The translations under genes were made by a program, and so were the position numbers. DNA of 32,241 nucleotides from Methylobacterium longum (GTDB lineage Bacteria; Pseudomonadota; Alphaproteobacteria; Rhizobiales; Beijerinckiaceae): assembly GCF_022179385.1 (NCBI RefSeq), contig NZ_BPQS01000056.1:1-32241 (forward strand), given 5' to 3'. Position 1 is the first letter of the stretch. Every line of letters starts with the position of its first letter. The notes beneath the pieces were generated by a model, which was given only the letters and a program-made list of their open reading frames with translations, did no database searches and was not told where the DNA came from. Below are positions 16,699-26,451 of this stretch, piece after piece.

Positions 16699-17439
16699 TC
16701 AGGCGCGGCGGGCGGCGGCGGAACCGGCTTCGGCCGTCAGGTGGAGGTAGGTGGGGTCGAAATGCCCGAGCCGGGCCAGCGCCGCCGGGTCGTGGATGGT
16801 CAGGCGGCGGCTGCGCAGGGTGATCAGTCCGAGGCCGCGCAGCTCCTGCAACGTACGATTGATGTGCACGCTGGTCTGACCCATCGCGTCGCCGAGGTCG
16901 TTCTGGGTGATCGGCATCGGACAGGTCGTGTCGTCCGCGAGGCCGACCGCTGCCAGCCGGGCGTGCAGTTCGCAGAACAGGTGGGCGAGCCGCTCGATCC
17001 CGGTGCGGCTGCCGAGGCTGACGGTCCATTCGCGCTGGACCGCCGCGGTGGCCAGCGCCTCGCGGTGGAAGGCGATGTCGAGGCCCGCGCTGCGGGCCGT
17101 CAGGGTCTGCAGGGCGCCGCCGCTGATCTGACCGAGCGCGACCGGCGTGATCGCGCCGATCGCGTGATCCATCACGTCGAGGAGGAAGACGTGCGGGTCG
17201 CAGGGGTCGCCCGGCAGCAGGAGCGCGACGATCTGGCGGCGGCCGTTGGCGAATTGCCGGTAGCGGCAGGCCCAGCCGTCCAGGATGACGTTGACGGCGC
17301 GCGGGTCGTCGCCCTCGTGGATGATGTCGGTGCGGGCCGCGACCATGCGGACCGGGCTGACGGCCTCGGCCAAGCAGTGTCGGTCCGTTTCCGACAGATG
17401 GATGTAGCGATCTAACTTGCGCACAAGCGGATTTTGCAC
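16699..17439 (-). CDS. Crp/Fnr-family transcriptional regulator
   Basis: 246 residues from the GTG at 17439, chosen because GGAG lies upstream and the product (QNPLVRKLDRYIHLSETDRHCL) begins as alphaproteobacterial relatives usually do. The effector domain spans about 10-125 (IIHEGDDPRAVNVILDGWACRYRQF). The winged helix follows at about 170-220 (MPITQNDLGDAMGQTSVHINRTLQELRGLGLITL). There are no clustered cysteines. This type is common in rhizobia and methylobacteria, often in many paralogues and near histidine kinase genes. The HWE kinase gene lies 56 bp downstream in the same direction and may be co-transcribed. Confidence 0.88.
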   Translation of the reverse strand: MQNPLVRKLDRYIHLSETDRHCLAEAVSPVRMVAARTDIIHEGDDPRAVNVILDGWACRYRQFANGRRQIVALLLPGDPCDPHVFLLDVMDHAIGAITPVALGQISGGALQTLTARSAGLDIAFHREALATAAVQREWTVSLGSRTGIERLAHLFCELHARLAAVGLADDTTCPMPITQNDLGDAMGQTSVHINRTLQELRGLGLITLRSRRLTIHDPAALARLGHFDPTYLHLTAEAGSAAARRA

Positions 17440-17491
17440 GGCTGCTGCTCCGCGTCGGCGTGGGATCAAGAGCCTACATTAGATCGGGTCC

Positions 17492-17507
17492 TTGAATACT
17501 TATGCAA
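17492..17507. promoter_or_regulatory. Crp/Fnr-like palindrome upstream of the regulator gene
   Basis: TTGAATACTTATGCAA is an imperfect dyad of the form TTG-N-ATA-NN-TAT-N-CAA, in a locally AT-rich patch 53 bp upstream of the Crp/Fnr-type GTG start. Its TTG...CAA ends resemble Crp/Fnr-superfamily operators, so autoregulation is possible. Single occurrence, pattern only. Confidence 0.4.
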
Positions 17508-17618
17508 ATTAGTTTTGAGCCCGAAGGCTCGCGGCCCGGCGCCGATCGGGGGCGGGCCCCGGCCGGGCCTCGCCGCGGCGCCCGACCGGCCCCGGCGCCG
17601 CGCCGCGCGGGCGTCCCG

Positions 17619-17840
17619 TCAGCTGTCCCGGTCGGCCCGGCGCAGGGACCACAGCAGGGTCCCGCCGGCATCCACCAGCCAGAGGGCGTTGATGGTGTCG
17701 TCCTCGATCGTCAGCGAGCGGCTGTTGGCGAGGCGCACGGCCTCCTTCGCGTCGGCGGCGGAGAGCACCTCGTCGACGAGCGGGTCGCCGATCGCCCCGT
17801 CCTCGCTGCGAACCGCCCCGCGCAGGCGATATCCCGGCAT
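17619..17840 (-). CDS. Hypothetical small protein
   Basis: A 73-residue protein (MPGYRLRGAVRSEDGAIGDPL onward) with GGAGAGGG before the ATG. Its composition is balanced and folded-looking: beta-strand-like INALWLVDAGGTLLWSLRRAD at the end and a helix around AADAKEAVRLANS. I recognise no named family. It sits between the secreted ClpP-fold gene and the Crp/Fnr gene, all on the same strand. Confidence 0.65.
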   Translation of the reverse strand: MPGYRLRGAVRSEDGAIGDPLVDEVLSAADAKEAVRLANSRSLTIEDDTINALWLVDAGGTLLWSLRRADRDS

Positions 17841-17928
17841 CCGCCCTCTCCCGTCCCCCGATCGGCCGGCGCCGCGGCCCGGCCGCCTGCGAAGATAGGC
17901 GGCGGCGCGGCTTGTCGAGGGGGCGGCC

Positions 17929-19158
17929 CTACGGACCGGCCCGCTCGGCGAGCACCGGCCGCGGCTCGGCCAGGAGCAGCGACCGCAGCGCCGCCGCGGA
18001 GGCCGGGGCCGGCAGGCCGAGGATCCGCGCCGTGGCGGCGATCCGGGCCGCGCACGCCACCGGCCGGGCGGGGAGCGGATCCGGCGCGGCGGCGTCCGGC
18101 GGCGGCGCGGGGGCCCGGGCGAGGAGCGGCGCGAGGCCGTCCCCAGCATGCGCGTGCCCGTGCCCGTGTGTGTGCCCCCGACCCTGCCTGGGTCGGGAGG
18201 GCCGCTCGGCCCTGAGCCGCGCGTCCAGCGCCACGAGGTCGCCGGCCGCCAGGATCGCGCAGGCCGCTTCGTCCCGCGGTTCGGCGCCCCGCATCGTCGC
18301 CAGGACCCGGCGCCCCAGAGCCTGGACGAGGGCGTCGTCGCCGGCCCGGAACCGCCGCCGCAGGTAGGCGCCGGCCATCCGCCTCAGGCCCGCGGCCGCC
18401 TCCCCCTCCGGCCGGCCGGCCGCGTAGCCGTCCCGGTACCACCGGGCGATGGGATCTAGGTCGGCCGCGCCCGCCTGCCGCAGGATCGGCAGGGCGCGCA
18501 GGATCGCCGCGCGGGCGCCGGCCTCGCTCGGATCCGCGTCCAGGGTGGAGTCGGGCAGGCGGTCCGGGCCGACGATGGCGGTGACGATGCCGGCCGCGCG
18601 CAGCCGCGCGGCGTCCGGGATCCAGATCCCGGCCGGGGGCACCGCCAGCGCCCGCGCCACGAAGGCGCGCGGCAGGCCGGCGGCCCGGTAGGCGGCCCGC
18701 TCCGGGGCGGGATCCACCGGACGCATCCGGCCGTGGGCGCCGACGATGTAGGGGGCGTGGAAGCCGAGCCGGCCGCCGGCCGCGAGGAGGCGCGCCCGCC
18801 CGCGGACGAAGATCAGCGTGCAGGCCGACACGCAGACGTCGGGCACGTAGGTGGCGAGCCCCCGCGCCGTCACGAGCGCGCCGATCGCCGCCCCCTCCGC
18901 CACGAGGCCGCCGTCGCTGGTGAGGTGGATGCGCTCCACCCCCGGATGCGTCGCGAGGAGGTCGGCCACCCGGGTGGCGACGCCGGCGGTGAGGTCGCCC
19001 GCGAGGCGCAGGTCCCGCCCGTCCGGTCCCACCGCGACCCGAGCCGGATTGTCCGGCGCCCCGGCGGCCGAAACCGGGCCGGCGGCCGCGAGTGCCAGGG
19101 CGAGGCCGCGGGCAGCGATCCCCGTCCGGCGCCCCCATCCTCGGGTGACGCGCGACAT
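17929..19158 (-). CDS. Secreted ClpP-fold (COG3904-like) protein with a His-rich segment
   Basis: 409 residues. An N-terminal signal peptide (about 1-32, ending VSAAGA) implies export. Residues about 45-200 resemble the periplasmic ClpP/crotonase-like family: IHLTSDGGLVAEGAAIGALV, then CVSACTLIFVRG with a candidate nucleophile S111, and GFHAPY with a candidate base H134. A helical C-terminal region follows. A short run HTHGHGHAH at 329-337 could bind metal ions such as Zn, Ni or Cu. The end is Pro/Ala-rich and poorly conserved in appearance. Proteolytic activity is inferred only from the Ser/His pattern. No obvious operon partner. Confidence 0.75.
   Translation of the reverse strand: MSRVTRGWGRRTGIAARGLALALAAAGPVSAAGAPDNPARVAVGPDGRDLRLAGDLTAGVATRVADLLATHPGVERIHLTSDGGLVAEGAAIGALVTARGLATYVPDVCVSACTLIFVRGRARLLAAGGRLGFHAPYIVGAHGRMRPVDPAPERAAYRAAGLPRAFVARALAVPPAGIWIPDAARLRAAGIVTAIVGPDRLPDSTLDADPSEAGARAAILRALPILRQAGAADLDPIARWYRDGYAAGRPEGEAAAGLRRMAGAYLRRRFRAGDDALVQALGRRVLATMRGAEPRDEAACAILAAGDLVALDARLRAERPSRPRQGRGHTHGHGHAHAGDGLAPLLARAPAPPPDAAAPDPLPARPVACAARIAATARILGLPAPASAAALRSLLLAEPRPVLAERAGP
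18146..18174 (-). repeat. His/Gly codon run (HTHGHGHAH)
   Basis: Alternating histidine codons in the ClpP-fold gene produce a short GTGCCC/GTG-rich repeat on the plus strand. Such tracts are prone to slippage and may vary in length between strains. Confidence 0.6.
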
Positions 19159-19238
19159 GGCAGTGTCCGTCGTTGGGGATTGGTCGATGGGGACCGGTCG
19201 GGGGAGACCGGCTGCCGGCGAATCGAGAGGCGGCGCGC

Positions 19239-19520
19239 CTACCGGAGGTAGGCGACGAACATCTCGGACACGGCCCGCGCGGCGTAGGCCTCCGGGCTCT
19301 CGCCCCAGCGGACCGGGAAGGCCTCGCCCATGCGCCGGCCGGCGAGGATCCCGGCCACCTCGTCGGGCATCAGGCCGTCGTCGACGGCGCTCGCGAGGGC
19401 GGCGCGCTCGTGGGCCGAGAGGGACTGGTGTCGCAGGCGGAACGGGGTGCGGGGCTCGTCGGCCGCCGCGGCGGGGGGCGGGTCTCGAGGCGCGGGGTGG
19501 GGACTGTCATAGGTCAGCAT
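19239..19520 (-). CDS. Hypothetical small protein
   Basis: 93 residues. The first 27 are Pro/Ala-rich and probably disordered. The rest is helical (LSAHERAALASAVDDGLMPDEVAGILAGRRMGEAF) and ends in AYAARAVSEMFVAYLR. The pattern of a helix followed by DGLMPDEVAGIL suggests a small DNA- or protein-binding helical unit, but no family is recognised. It lies 80 bp upstream of the ClpP-fold gene on the same strand. Confidence 0.6.
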   Translation of the reverse strand: MLTYDSPHPAPRDPPPAAAADEPRTPFRLRHQSLSAHERAALASAVDDGLMPDEVAGILAGRRMGEAFPVRWGESPEAYAARAVSEMFVAYLR

Positions 19521-19892
19521 CGCTGGTCGCCTTCCATGTCGGGTGTCGGACGCTCTCCTGGTCTCGGGGGCGGCAGCACCGCGGACAGCGTGAAGTCATC
19601 GCGGCGATCTGATGCGTGGCGGCGGTCACCGTATACTCCATCGTTCCGGGATCGACTGGGCTGCCAATGGTCTTTCGGCGGTCTCAATCTAGGCGCCGGA
19701 CCCGAGAATATGCTGCCAAATTTTCGATGACTTGGGGGTTAGCGTGTTCGCGACGGGCGCCGCCGGGAGCAGAAGGTGAGGCCCGGGAGTGCCGGCCCGG
19801 CCCGGCCGGATCCCCACGGGGCAGCCTCACGGGCTTGCAAAAGCGCGCCCGGTCCGCAATTATTATGCAGTTGCAATAACTTAGCGAAGACC
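19521..19892. other. 372-bp divergent intergenic region upstream of the sulfur/encapsulin cluster
   Basis: No convincing gene. The final 60 bp are distinctly AT-rich and carry the promoter-like boxes described at 19835-19863, along with repeated TTGCAA words (19835 and about 19873). The central part (19620-19740) is also less GC-rich and may contain the promoter of the minus-strand hypothetical gene. Confidence 0.5.
19835..19863 (+). promoter_or_regulatory. Candidate sigma-70-type promoter for the orf-cysE unit
   Basis: TTGCAA, 17 bp, then AATTAT: each box matches the consensus at four of six positions with ideal spacing. It lies in an AT-rich island directly ahead of the small protein gene that precedes cysE. 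Predicted transcription would begin near 19870, about 23 nt before the ATG. Confidence 0.4.
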
Positions 19893-20249
19893 ATGCTCCT
19901 CATGGGACAGCGCGCGACCGAAATCTTCTCCGCGTTCCGGGCGCATCCGGAAGACCCTTCCCGCCGGCGGGGCCGGGCGCCGGCCCGATCCGGACCGCCG
20001 CCGAATCGGGCCGTCGCGACCGGCCGGCCCGGGGCGGCCGACGCGCCGGCCTCAACCCCGGTGAGGCAGGGTGACGAAGTGGTGTTCGCGCGGCTCGACC
20101 TCGCCGAGATCCTGGGGATCTGGCGCCACGCCCGCGGCCGGGTGGTGGGCGTCCACCGCCAGGCCGGCGGCGCCACGGTGGACGTGCAGTTCCAGGGGCA
20201 CGACACCCTGGAGCGCTACCTGCCCGACCTGTTCCGGCGCGTGCATTGA
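19893..20249 (+). CDS. Hypothetical protein with C-terminal SH3-like domain, upstream of cysE
   Basis: 118 residues from the first ATG (a second in-frame ATG lies 9 nt later; neither has a strong Shine-Dalgarno). Residues 1-55 are Arg/Pro-rich and likely disordered. Residues 58-118 (VRQGDEVVFARLDLAEILGIW onward to YLPDLFRRVH) look like a compact beta-rich, SH3/Tudor-like unit with a GRVVGVHRQAGGATVDVQF core. Only 13 bp separate its stop from the cysE GTG, so the two should be translated from one message. I recognise no named family. Its position makes it a candidate accessory component of the sulfur compartment. Confidence 0.65.
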   Translation: MLLMGQRATEIFSAFRAHPEDPSRRRGRAPARSGPPPNRAVATGRPGAADAPASTPVRQGDEVVFARLDLAEILGIWRHARGRVVGVHRQAGGATVDVQFQGHDTLERYLPDLFRRVH

Positions 20250-20262
20250 GGCGGCCCCTCCG

Positions 20263-21183
20263 GTGAGCCCGTACGCGTATGACCGCCCGTCCCGCGGTCG
20301 CCCGGCCCTGCCGGCCCCGGCCCTGACGCCCACCCTGGCGCCCGCCCTGGCGCCGACGCAGCCGCCCCTGCGCGCCACGAGCCGCGGCACCGCCGAGGCC
20401 GAGGTCTGGGCGGAGCTGCGCGCCGAGGCCGAGGCGGCCCTGATCGAGGAGCCGCTCTACGCCGGGATCATCCAGGCGACGATCCTCGACCAGCGCTCCC
20501 TCGCGCAGGCCTTCGCCTACCGCCTCGCCCACCGCCTCGGCGACGGCGACCTGGCGCGGCTGTCGATGCGCGACCTGTGCCTCGCGGCCTTCGAGGCGGA
20601 CCCGCAGGCCAGCGCGCACGCGGTGCGCGACCTCGTGGCGATCCGGAAGCGCGACCCGACCTGCCGCCGCTACCTCGACCCGTTCCTGTTCTACAAGGGA
20701 CTGGCGGCGCTGGAGGCCTACCGGGTCGGCCACTGGCTCTGGCACCAGGGCCGGGCGACCCTGGCGCTGCACGTCCAGAGCCGCATCTCCGAGGTGTTCG
20801 GCTGCGACATCCACCCGGCGGCCCGGATCGGCTCGGGGGTGTTCATCGACCACGCCACCGGGGTGGTGATCGGCGAGACCACGGTGATCGCCGACGACGT
20901 CTCGATCCTCCAGTCGGTGACGCTCGGCGGCAACGGCAAGGAGAGCGGCGACCGGCATCCCAAGATCGAGCGCGGGGTCCTGCTCAGCGTCGGCGCCAAG
21001 GTGCTGGGCAACATCCGGGTCGGCGCGGGCGCCAAGGTCGCGGCCGCCGCGGTGGTGCTGCAGGACGTGCCGCCCCACACCACGGTGGCGGGCGTGCCGG
21101 CCCGGGTGGTCTCGCGCCTCCCCGCCGACGAGGAGCCGGCGCTGACCATGAACCAGTCGTTCGGCGACGGTGACGGAATCTGA
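20263..21183 (+). CDS. cysE: Serine O-acetyltransferase with Pro-rich N-terminal extension
   Basis: 306 residues from the GTG at 20263, the first plausible start after the upstream stop; GAGG lies about 10 nt ahead. Residues 1-42 are Pro/Ala-rich and disordered. The helical SATase N-domain (about 45-175) contains PLYAGIIQATILDQRSLAQAFAYRL. The left-handed beta-helix with hexapeptide repeats spans about 180-285. Catalytic histidines H197 (DHATG) and H232 (DRHPK) have the spacing of E. coli CysE H158/H193. The protein ends in GDGI; a terminal isoleucine is what docks CysE into cysteine synthase CysK. It makes O-acetylserine from serine and acetyl-CoA. Neighbours: encapsulin shell and cysteine desulfurase, 426 bp downstream. 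Confidence 0.93.
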   Translation: MSPYAYDRPSRGRPALPAPALTPTLAPALAPTQPPLRATSRGTAEAEVWAELRAEAEAALIEEPLYAGIIQATILDQRSLAQAFAYRLAHRLGDGDLARLSMRDLCLAAFEADPQASAHAVRDLVAIRKRDPTCRRYLDPFLFYKGLAALEAYRVGHWLWHQGRATLALHVQSRISEVFGCDIHPAARIGSGVFIDHATGVVIGETTVIADDVSILQSVTLGGNGKESGDRHPKIERGVLLSVGAKVLGNIRVGAGAKVAAAAVVLQDVPPHTTVAGVPARVVSRLPADEEPALTMNQSFGDGDGI

Positions 21184-21609
21184 GGCGTCGAAAAATCCTT
21201 CCCGCGAAACAAAGGCGTCGATCCCCCGTCGTGGGCGCGCGCGGAAAAAATGATCTTCTCTGCATCCCGCGAGAAGACGAGGGTCTCTCCTATGGATCGT
21301 GCATGCCAGGAGGTGACCTTCCAAAAGAGAAGAGAAATTAAGAACATCGTTTCGTTGACGCTGGGCCGAATCGGACTCTATCCAAGCATCGCCGGACAAC
21401 GGATCTCCTGAGTCCGGCCGGTGGGGCGGGCGTCGATTGCCCGTCTTCTCGAAAGACGATGCTTCCACCGATGTCGGCGCGATGTTTCGGCTCGCCGTCA
21501 TCACCGGGACTTGAACCATACTTTGCGCCCGCCCCGCGCGCTGCGGGGACGCCCGCCTCGGCGCGGGCCGATGCGGCGCGCCCGCAACCTGACGACGTGA
21601 GGACGAACG
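21184..21609. other. 426-bp AT-enriched leader region between cysE and the encapsulin gene
   Basis: No gene supported. The first 200 bp are notably less GC-rich than everything around them. They contain an isolated perfect Shine-Dalgarno-like AGGAGGTGACC (21309-21319) with no start codon after it. A promoter candidate is at 21355-21384, and a short stem (CGTCTT-5 nt-AAGACG, 21442-21458) lies in the predicted untranslated leader. The last 100 bp return to very high GC. The shell gene is preceded by GAGG 8 nt from its ATG. Confidence 0.6.
21355..21384 (+). promoter_or_regulatory. Candidate promoter of the encapsulin-desulfurase operon
   Basis: TTGACG (five of six to the -35 consensus), an 18-bp spacer, then TATCCA. 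Transcription would start near 21391, giving an unusually long leader of about 220 nt before the shell ATG. The -10 box is weak, so an activator may be needed. Confidence 0.45.
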
Positions 21610-22993
21610 ATGAGCGGACCGGGTCTGAGCGTGAGCGCCACGGCGGCACGCAATCTAGCGACGGCGACCGTCACCTCGGTCCAGAACGCGGCGAACACGC
21701 CGCGCTGGCTCCTGCGGCTCCTGCCCTTCGTGGACGTGGCGGGCGGGGTCTACCGCGTCAACCGCCGCGCCGTCGTGCTGGCCCGCCCCGGCCGGATCGA
21801 TCTCGCCGCCGAGGACAAGGGCGGCAGCAAGGTGATCCGTCCCGCCTCCCTGCGGGCCGTGCCGCTGTTCAGCCGGCTGGGCGATGCCGAGCTGGCGGCG
21901 CTGGCGGCCAAGTTCACCGAGAGCCAGCACAAGGCCGGCACGGTGATCCACGAGGAGGGCTCCGCGGGCCGCAGCCTCACGGTGGTGGCCGACGGCACCG
22001 TCGAGCTGACCCTGTCGGGCCCCTACAAGGGCCGCCTGCGCCAGGGGCTGGCCACGAAGGGCGACTATTTCGGCGATGCGGGTCTCGCCGGTGAGCGCGC
22101 CCCCGCCCCAGCCGTGAAGGCCCTGTCGGCCGTGACCCTCCTGACCCTCGACGCCGCCGCGGTGGAGAGCGAGGAGATCCGCGCCAAGATCGCCCAGTAC
22201 CGCGAGGAGCGCGACCGCCTCAAGGGCCACACCAACTCGTACGGCGAGCAGGGGATCGAGCTGCTGGCGGTCCATACCGGCGAGCCGCGCCTGCCGACGA
22301 CCTTCGTGGATTACGAGGTCGATCCGCGCGAGTACCACCTCTCGACCATCCAGACGATCCTCAACACCCACACCCGCGTCACCGACCTCTACTCCAACGA
22401 GATCGACCAGCTCCGCGAGCAGATCCGCCTCACGGTCGACGCCGTGAAGGAGCGCGAGGAGTGGGAGCTCCTCAACAACGCGCAGTTCGGCCTGCTGGGC
22501 GAGGTCGGGCCGCGCCAGCGCATCCCCACCCGCGGCGGCCCGCCCACCCCGGACGACCTCGACGAGCTGCTGACCCTGGTCTGGAAGAAGCCGGCCTTCT
22601 TCGTGGCCCATCCCCGCGCCATCGCGGCCTTCGGCCGGGAGGCGACCCGCCGCGGCGTGCCGCCGGTGGTCGTCCACCTGTTCGGCGCGCCGTTCCTCAC
22701 GTGGCGCGGCGTGCCGCTGGTGCCGAGCGACAAGCTGCCGATCGACATCGACCCGGTGACCGGGGCCGAGACCACCGCGATCCTGCTGCTGCGGGTCGGC
22801 GAGGGCGAGCAGGGCGTGGTCGGCCTGCAGAAGTCCGGCGTGACCGGCGAGATCGAACCCGGCCTGTCGGTGCGCTACATGGGCACCAACGACCACTCGA
22901 TCGCCTCGCACCTCGTGACCCGCTACTTCTCGGCCGCCGTGCTGGTCGAGGACGCGATCGCCCGCCTCGATAACGTGCTGCTGGGCACCTACC

Positions 22994-23007
<14 letters not shown>
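21610..23007 (+). CDS. Encapsulin-type nanocompartment shell protein with cyclic-nucleotide-binding-like insert (family 2B-like)
   Basis: 465 residues. An N-terminal arm (1-80, with PRWLLRLLPFVDVAGGVYRVNRR) precedes a CAP/cNMP-binding-like domain (about 84-182: PLFSRLGDAELAALAAKF, then GTVIHEEGSAGRSLTVVADGTVEL). The rest (about 205-465) is the HK97-like shell fold seen in family 2 encapsulins, including YEVDPREYHLSTIQTILNTHTRV, WKKPAFFVAHPRAIAAFGREATRRG, VPLVPSDKLP and a C-terminal SIASHLVTRYFSAAVLVEDAIARL. In the insert, the phosphate-binding arginine of the usual cassette is replaced (GDAGLAGERAPAP), so cAMP binding is doubtful. Its stop overlaps the desulfurase start by 14 bp. It should assemble into an icosahedral protein shell that encloses the desulfurase. 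Confidence 0.9.
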
Positions 23008-24949
<1,942 letters not shown>

Positions 24950-24975
24950 GCGGGCGGGGAGGCCGGCCGATCCAG

Positions 24976-25003
24976 GGCTCCCCCGCCCCCGCAAGGGGGA
25001 GCC
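24976..25003. terminator. Bidirectional terminator between desulfurase and serA
   Basis: GGCTCCCCC and GGGGGAGCC form a perfect 9-bp stem with a 10-nt loop in the 75-bp gap between two convergent genes. No marked U-tract is present, as is common in GC-rich alphaproteobacteria. Confidence 0.6.
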
Positions 25004-25024
25004 GCACGGCAGCCGCAGCCCGCG

Positions 25025-26248
25025 TCACCCCGCCGCCGGCCGGAGGTGCCGCGTCCGCACCGTACCGTCGATGGCCCGCAGCGCGCGGAGCACCGCCTCC
25101 ACCTCGCCCGCCGGCACCGACGCGTCCACCACGACGTAGCCGAACTCGCCGTCCGTCTGCAGGTGCTGCGCGTCGATGTTGAGCGACCGGCCCGAGAAGA
25201 CCGCGTTGATCTGCCCGAGCACGCCGGGCACGTTCCGGTGCACGTGGAGGAAGCGGGCGCCGGACAGGCGCGGCGGCAGCTGGACCTGCGGGAAGTTCAC
25301 GGCGCCGAGCGTCGAGCCCGTCCGGATGTAGTCGACCAGCTTGCGGGCCACCTCCGCGCCGATCCGGTCCTGGGCCTCCTCCGTGGAGCCGCCGACATGC
25401 GGGGTGAGGATGACGTTCGGCAGGCCTTGCAGGGGCGATACGAAGCGCTCCGCGTTGGACGTGGGTTCGACCGGAAAGACGTCGATCGCGGCTCCGGCGA
25501 GATGCCCGTCGCGCAGCGCCGCCGCCAGGGCGTCCAGATCCACCACCGTGCCGCGGCTGTTGTTGATCAGGCAGGCGCCCGGCTTCATCGCGCGGATGCG
25601 CCCGGCGCCCATGAGGCCGTGGGTCAGCGGCGTCTCCGGGACATGGAGGCTGACCACGTCGCTGGCGGCCAGCAGCGCCTCGAGGCTCTCGGCCGGCTCG
25701 GTGTTCCCGTGGCGCAGCTTGTCGGTGAGATCGTAGAAGATGACGCGCATGCCCATCGCCTCGGCGAGGTTCGAGAGCTGCGCGCCGATATTTCCGTAGC
25801 CGACGATCCCCAGCGTCTTGCCGCGCACCTCGAAGGCGCCGGTGGCCGACTTGTCCCAGCCGCCGGCATGGGCGGATTCCGAGCGCGGCAGGATCCGCCG
25901 GAGCAGCATCACGATCTCGCCGATGGTCAGTTCGGCGACGCTGCGCGTGTTCGAGAACGGCGCGTTGAAGACGGGCAGGCCGCGGGCGCGCGCCGTCTCC
26001 AGATCGACCTGGTTGGTGCCGACGCTGAAGCAGCCGATCGCGGTCAGGCCGGGCAGGCCGTCGAGGAGCGCCGCGGTGACCTGCGTGCGCGAGCGGATGC
26101 CGAGGACGGTGGCGTCGGCGAGATCGCGGGTGTCGTCGGGGCCGAGGGCGCGCGGCAGGTGCCGGATGGCGCCGATCCCGGCCTGCGCGAAGATCTTGGA
26201 CGCTGTCGGCGCTATGCTTTCGGTCAGAACGACGCGCTCGGTCGACAC
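25025..26248 (-). CDS. serA: D-3-phosphoglycerate dehydrogenase
   Basis: 407 residues from the GTG at 26248, which has AAGGAGG at ideal spacing; an upstream in-frame extension is rejected. The NAD-binding GYGNIG is at 150-155, the catalytic residues are R232 (NNSRGTVVD), E261 (DVFPVEPTS) and H284 (LTPHVGGSTEEAQ), and a C-terminal ACT domain covers about 333-407 (HRNVPGVLGQINAVFSGRSLNI). Length and layout are those of the E. coli-type, serine-feedback-inhibited enzyme rather than the long form. It oxidises 3-phosphoglycerate in the first step of serine synthesis. Convergent with the desulfurase gene; serine is the substrate of the nearby CysE. Methylotrophic alphaproteobacteria often carry more than one serA. 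Confidence 0.93.
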   Translation of the reverse strand: MSTERVVLTESIAPTASKIFAQAGIGAIRHLPRALGPDDTRDLADATVLGIRSRTQVTAALLDGLPGLTAIGCFSVGTNQVDLETARARGLPVFNAPFSNTRSVAELTIGEIVMLLRRILPRSESAHAGGWDKSATGAFEVRGKTLGIVGYGNIGAQLSNLAEAMGMRVIFYDLTDKLRHGNTEPAESLEALLAASDVVSLHVPETPLTHGLMGAGRIRAMKPGACLINNSRGTVVDLDALAAALRDGHLAGAAIDVFPVEPTSNAERFVSPLQGLPNVILTPHVGGSTEEAQDRIGAEVARKLVDYIRTGSTLGAVNFPQVQLPPRLSGARFLHVHRNVPGVLGQINAVFSGRSLNIDAQHLQTDGEFGYVVVDASVPAGEVEAVLRALRAIDGTVRTRHLRPAAG

Positions 26249-26451
26249 GGTCGAGCCTCCTTCCACGGACGGGATGCGATCCGTGACCTTGCCGCCGGGG
26301 CAGCGCAGCGGCAAGGGCCCGCGTCGCGGGCGTCGAGGGACCGCCCTTCGCCCGCCGCCCTCCCCCGAACCGGGTCGGCCCCTCGACGCCGGCGGCGCGC
26401 GCTGTCAGGGTCTGCCCCCGGCGGCCGAGGCCGCGGAGCGACAGGTGCCTG

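Noticed and set aside
21309..21319. A perfect Shine-Dalgarno sequence as evidence for a small gene
   Set aside because: No start codon follows within a usable distance on that strand, so I list it only as an oddity of the leader.
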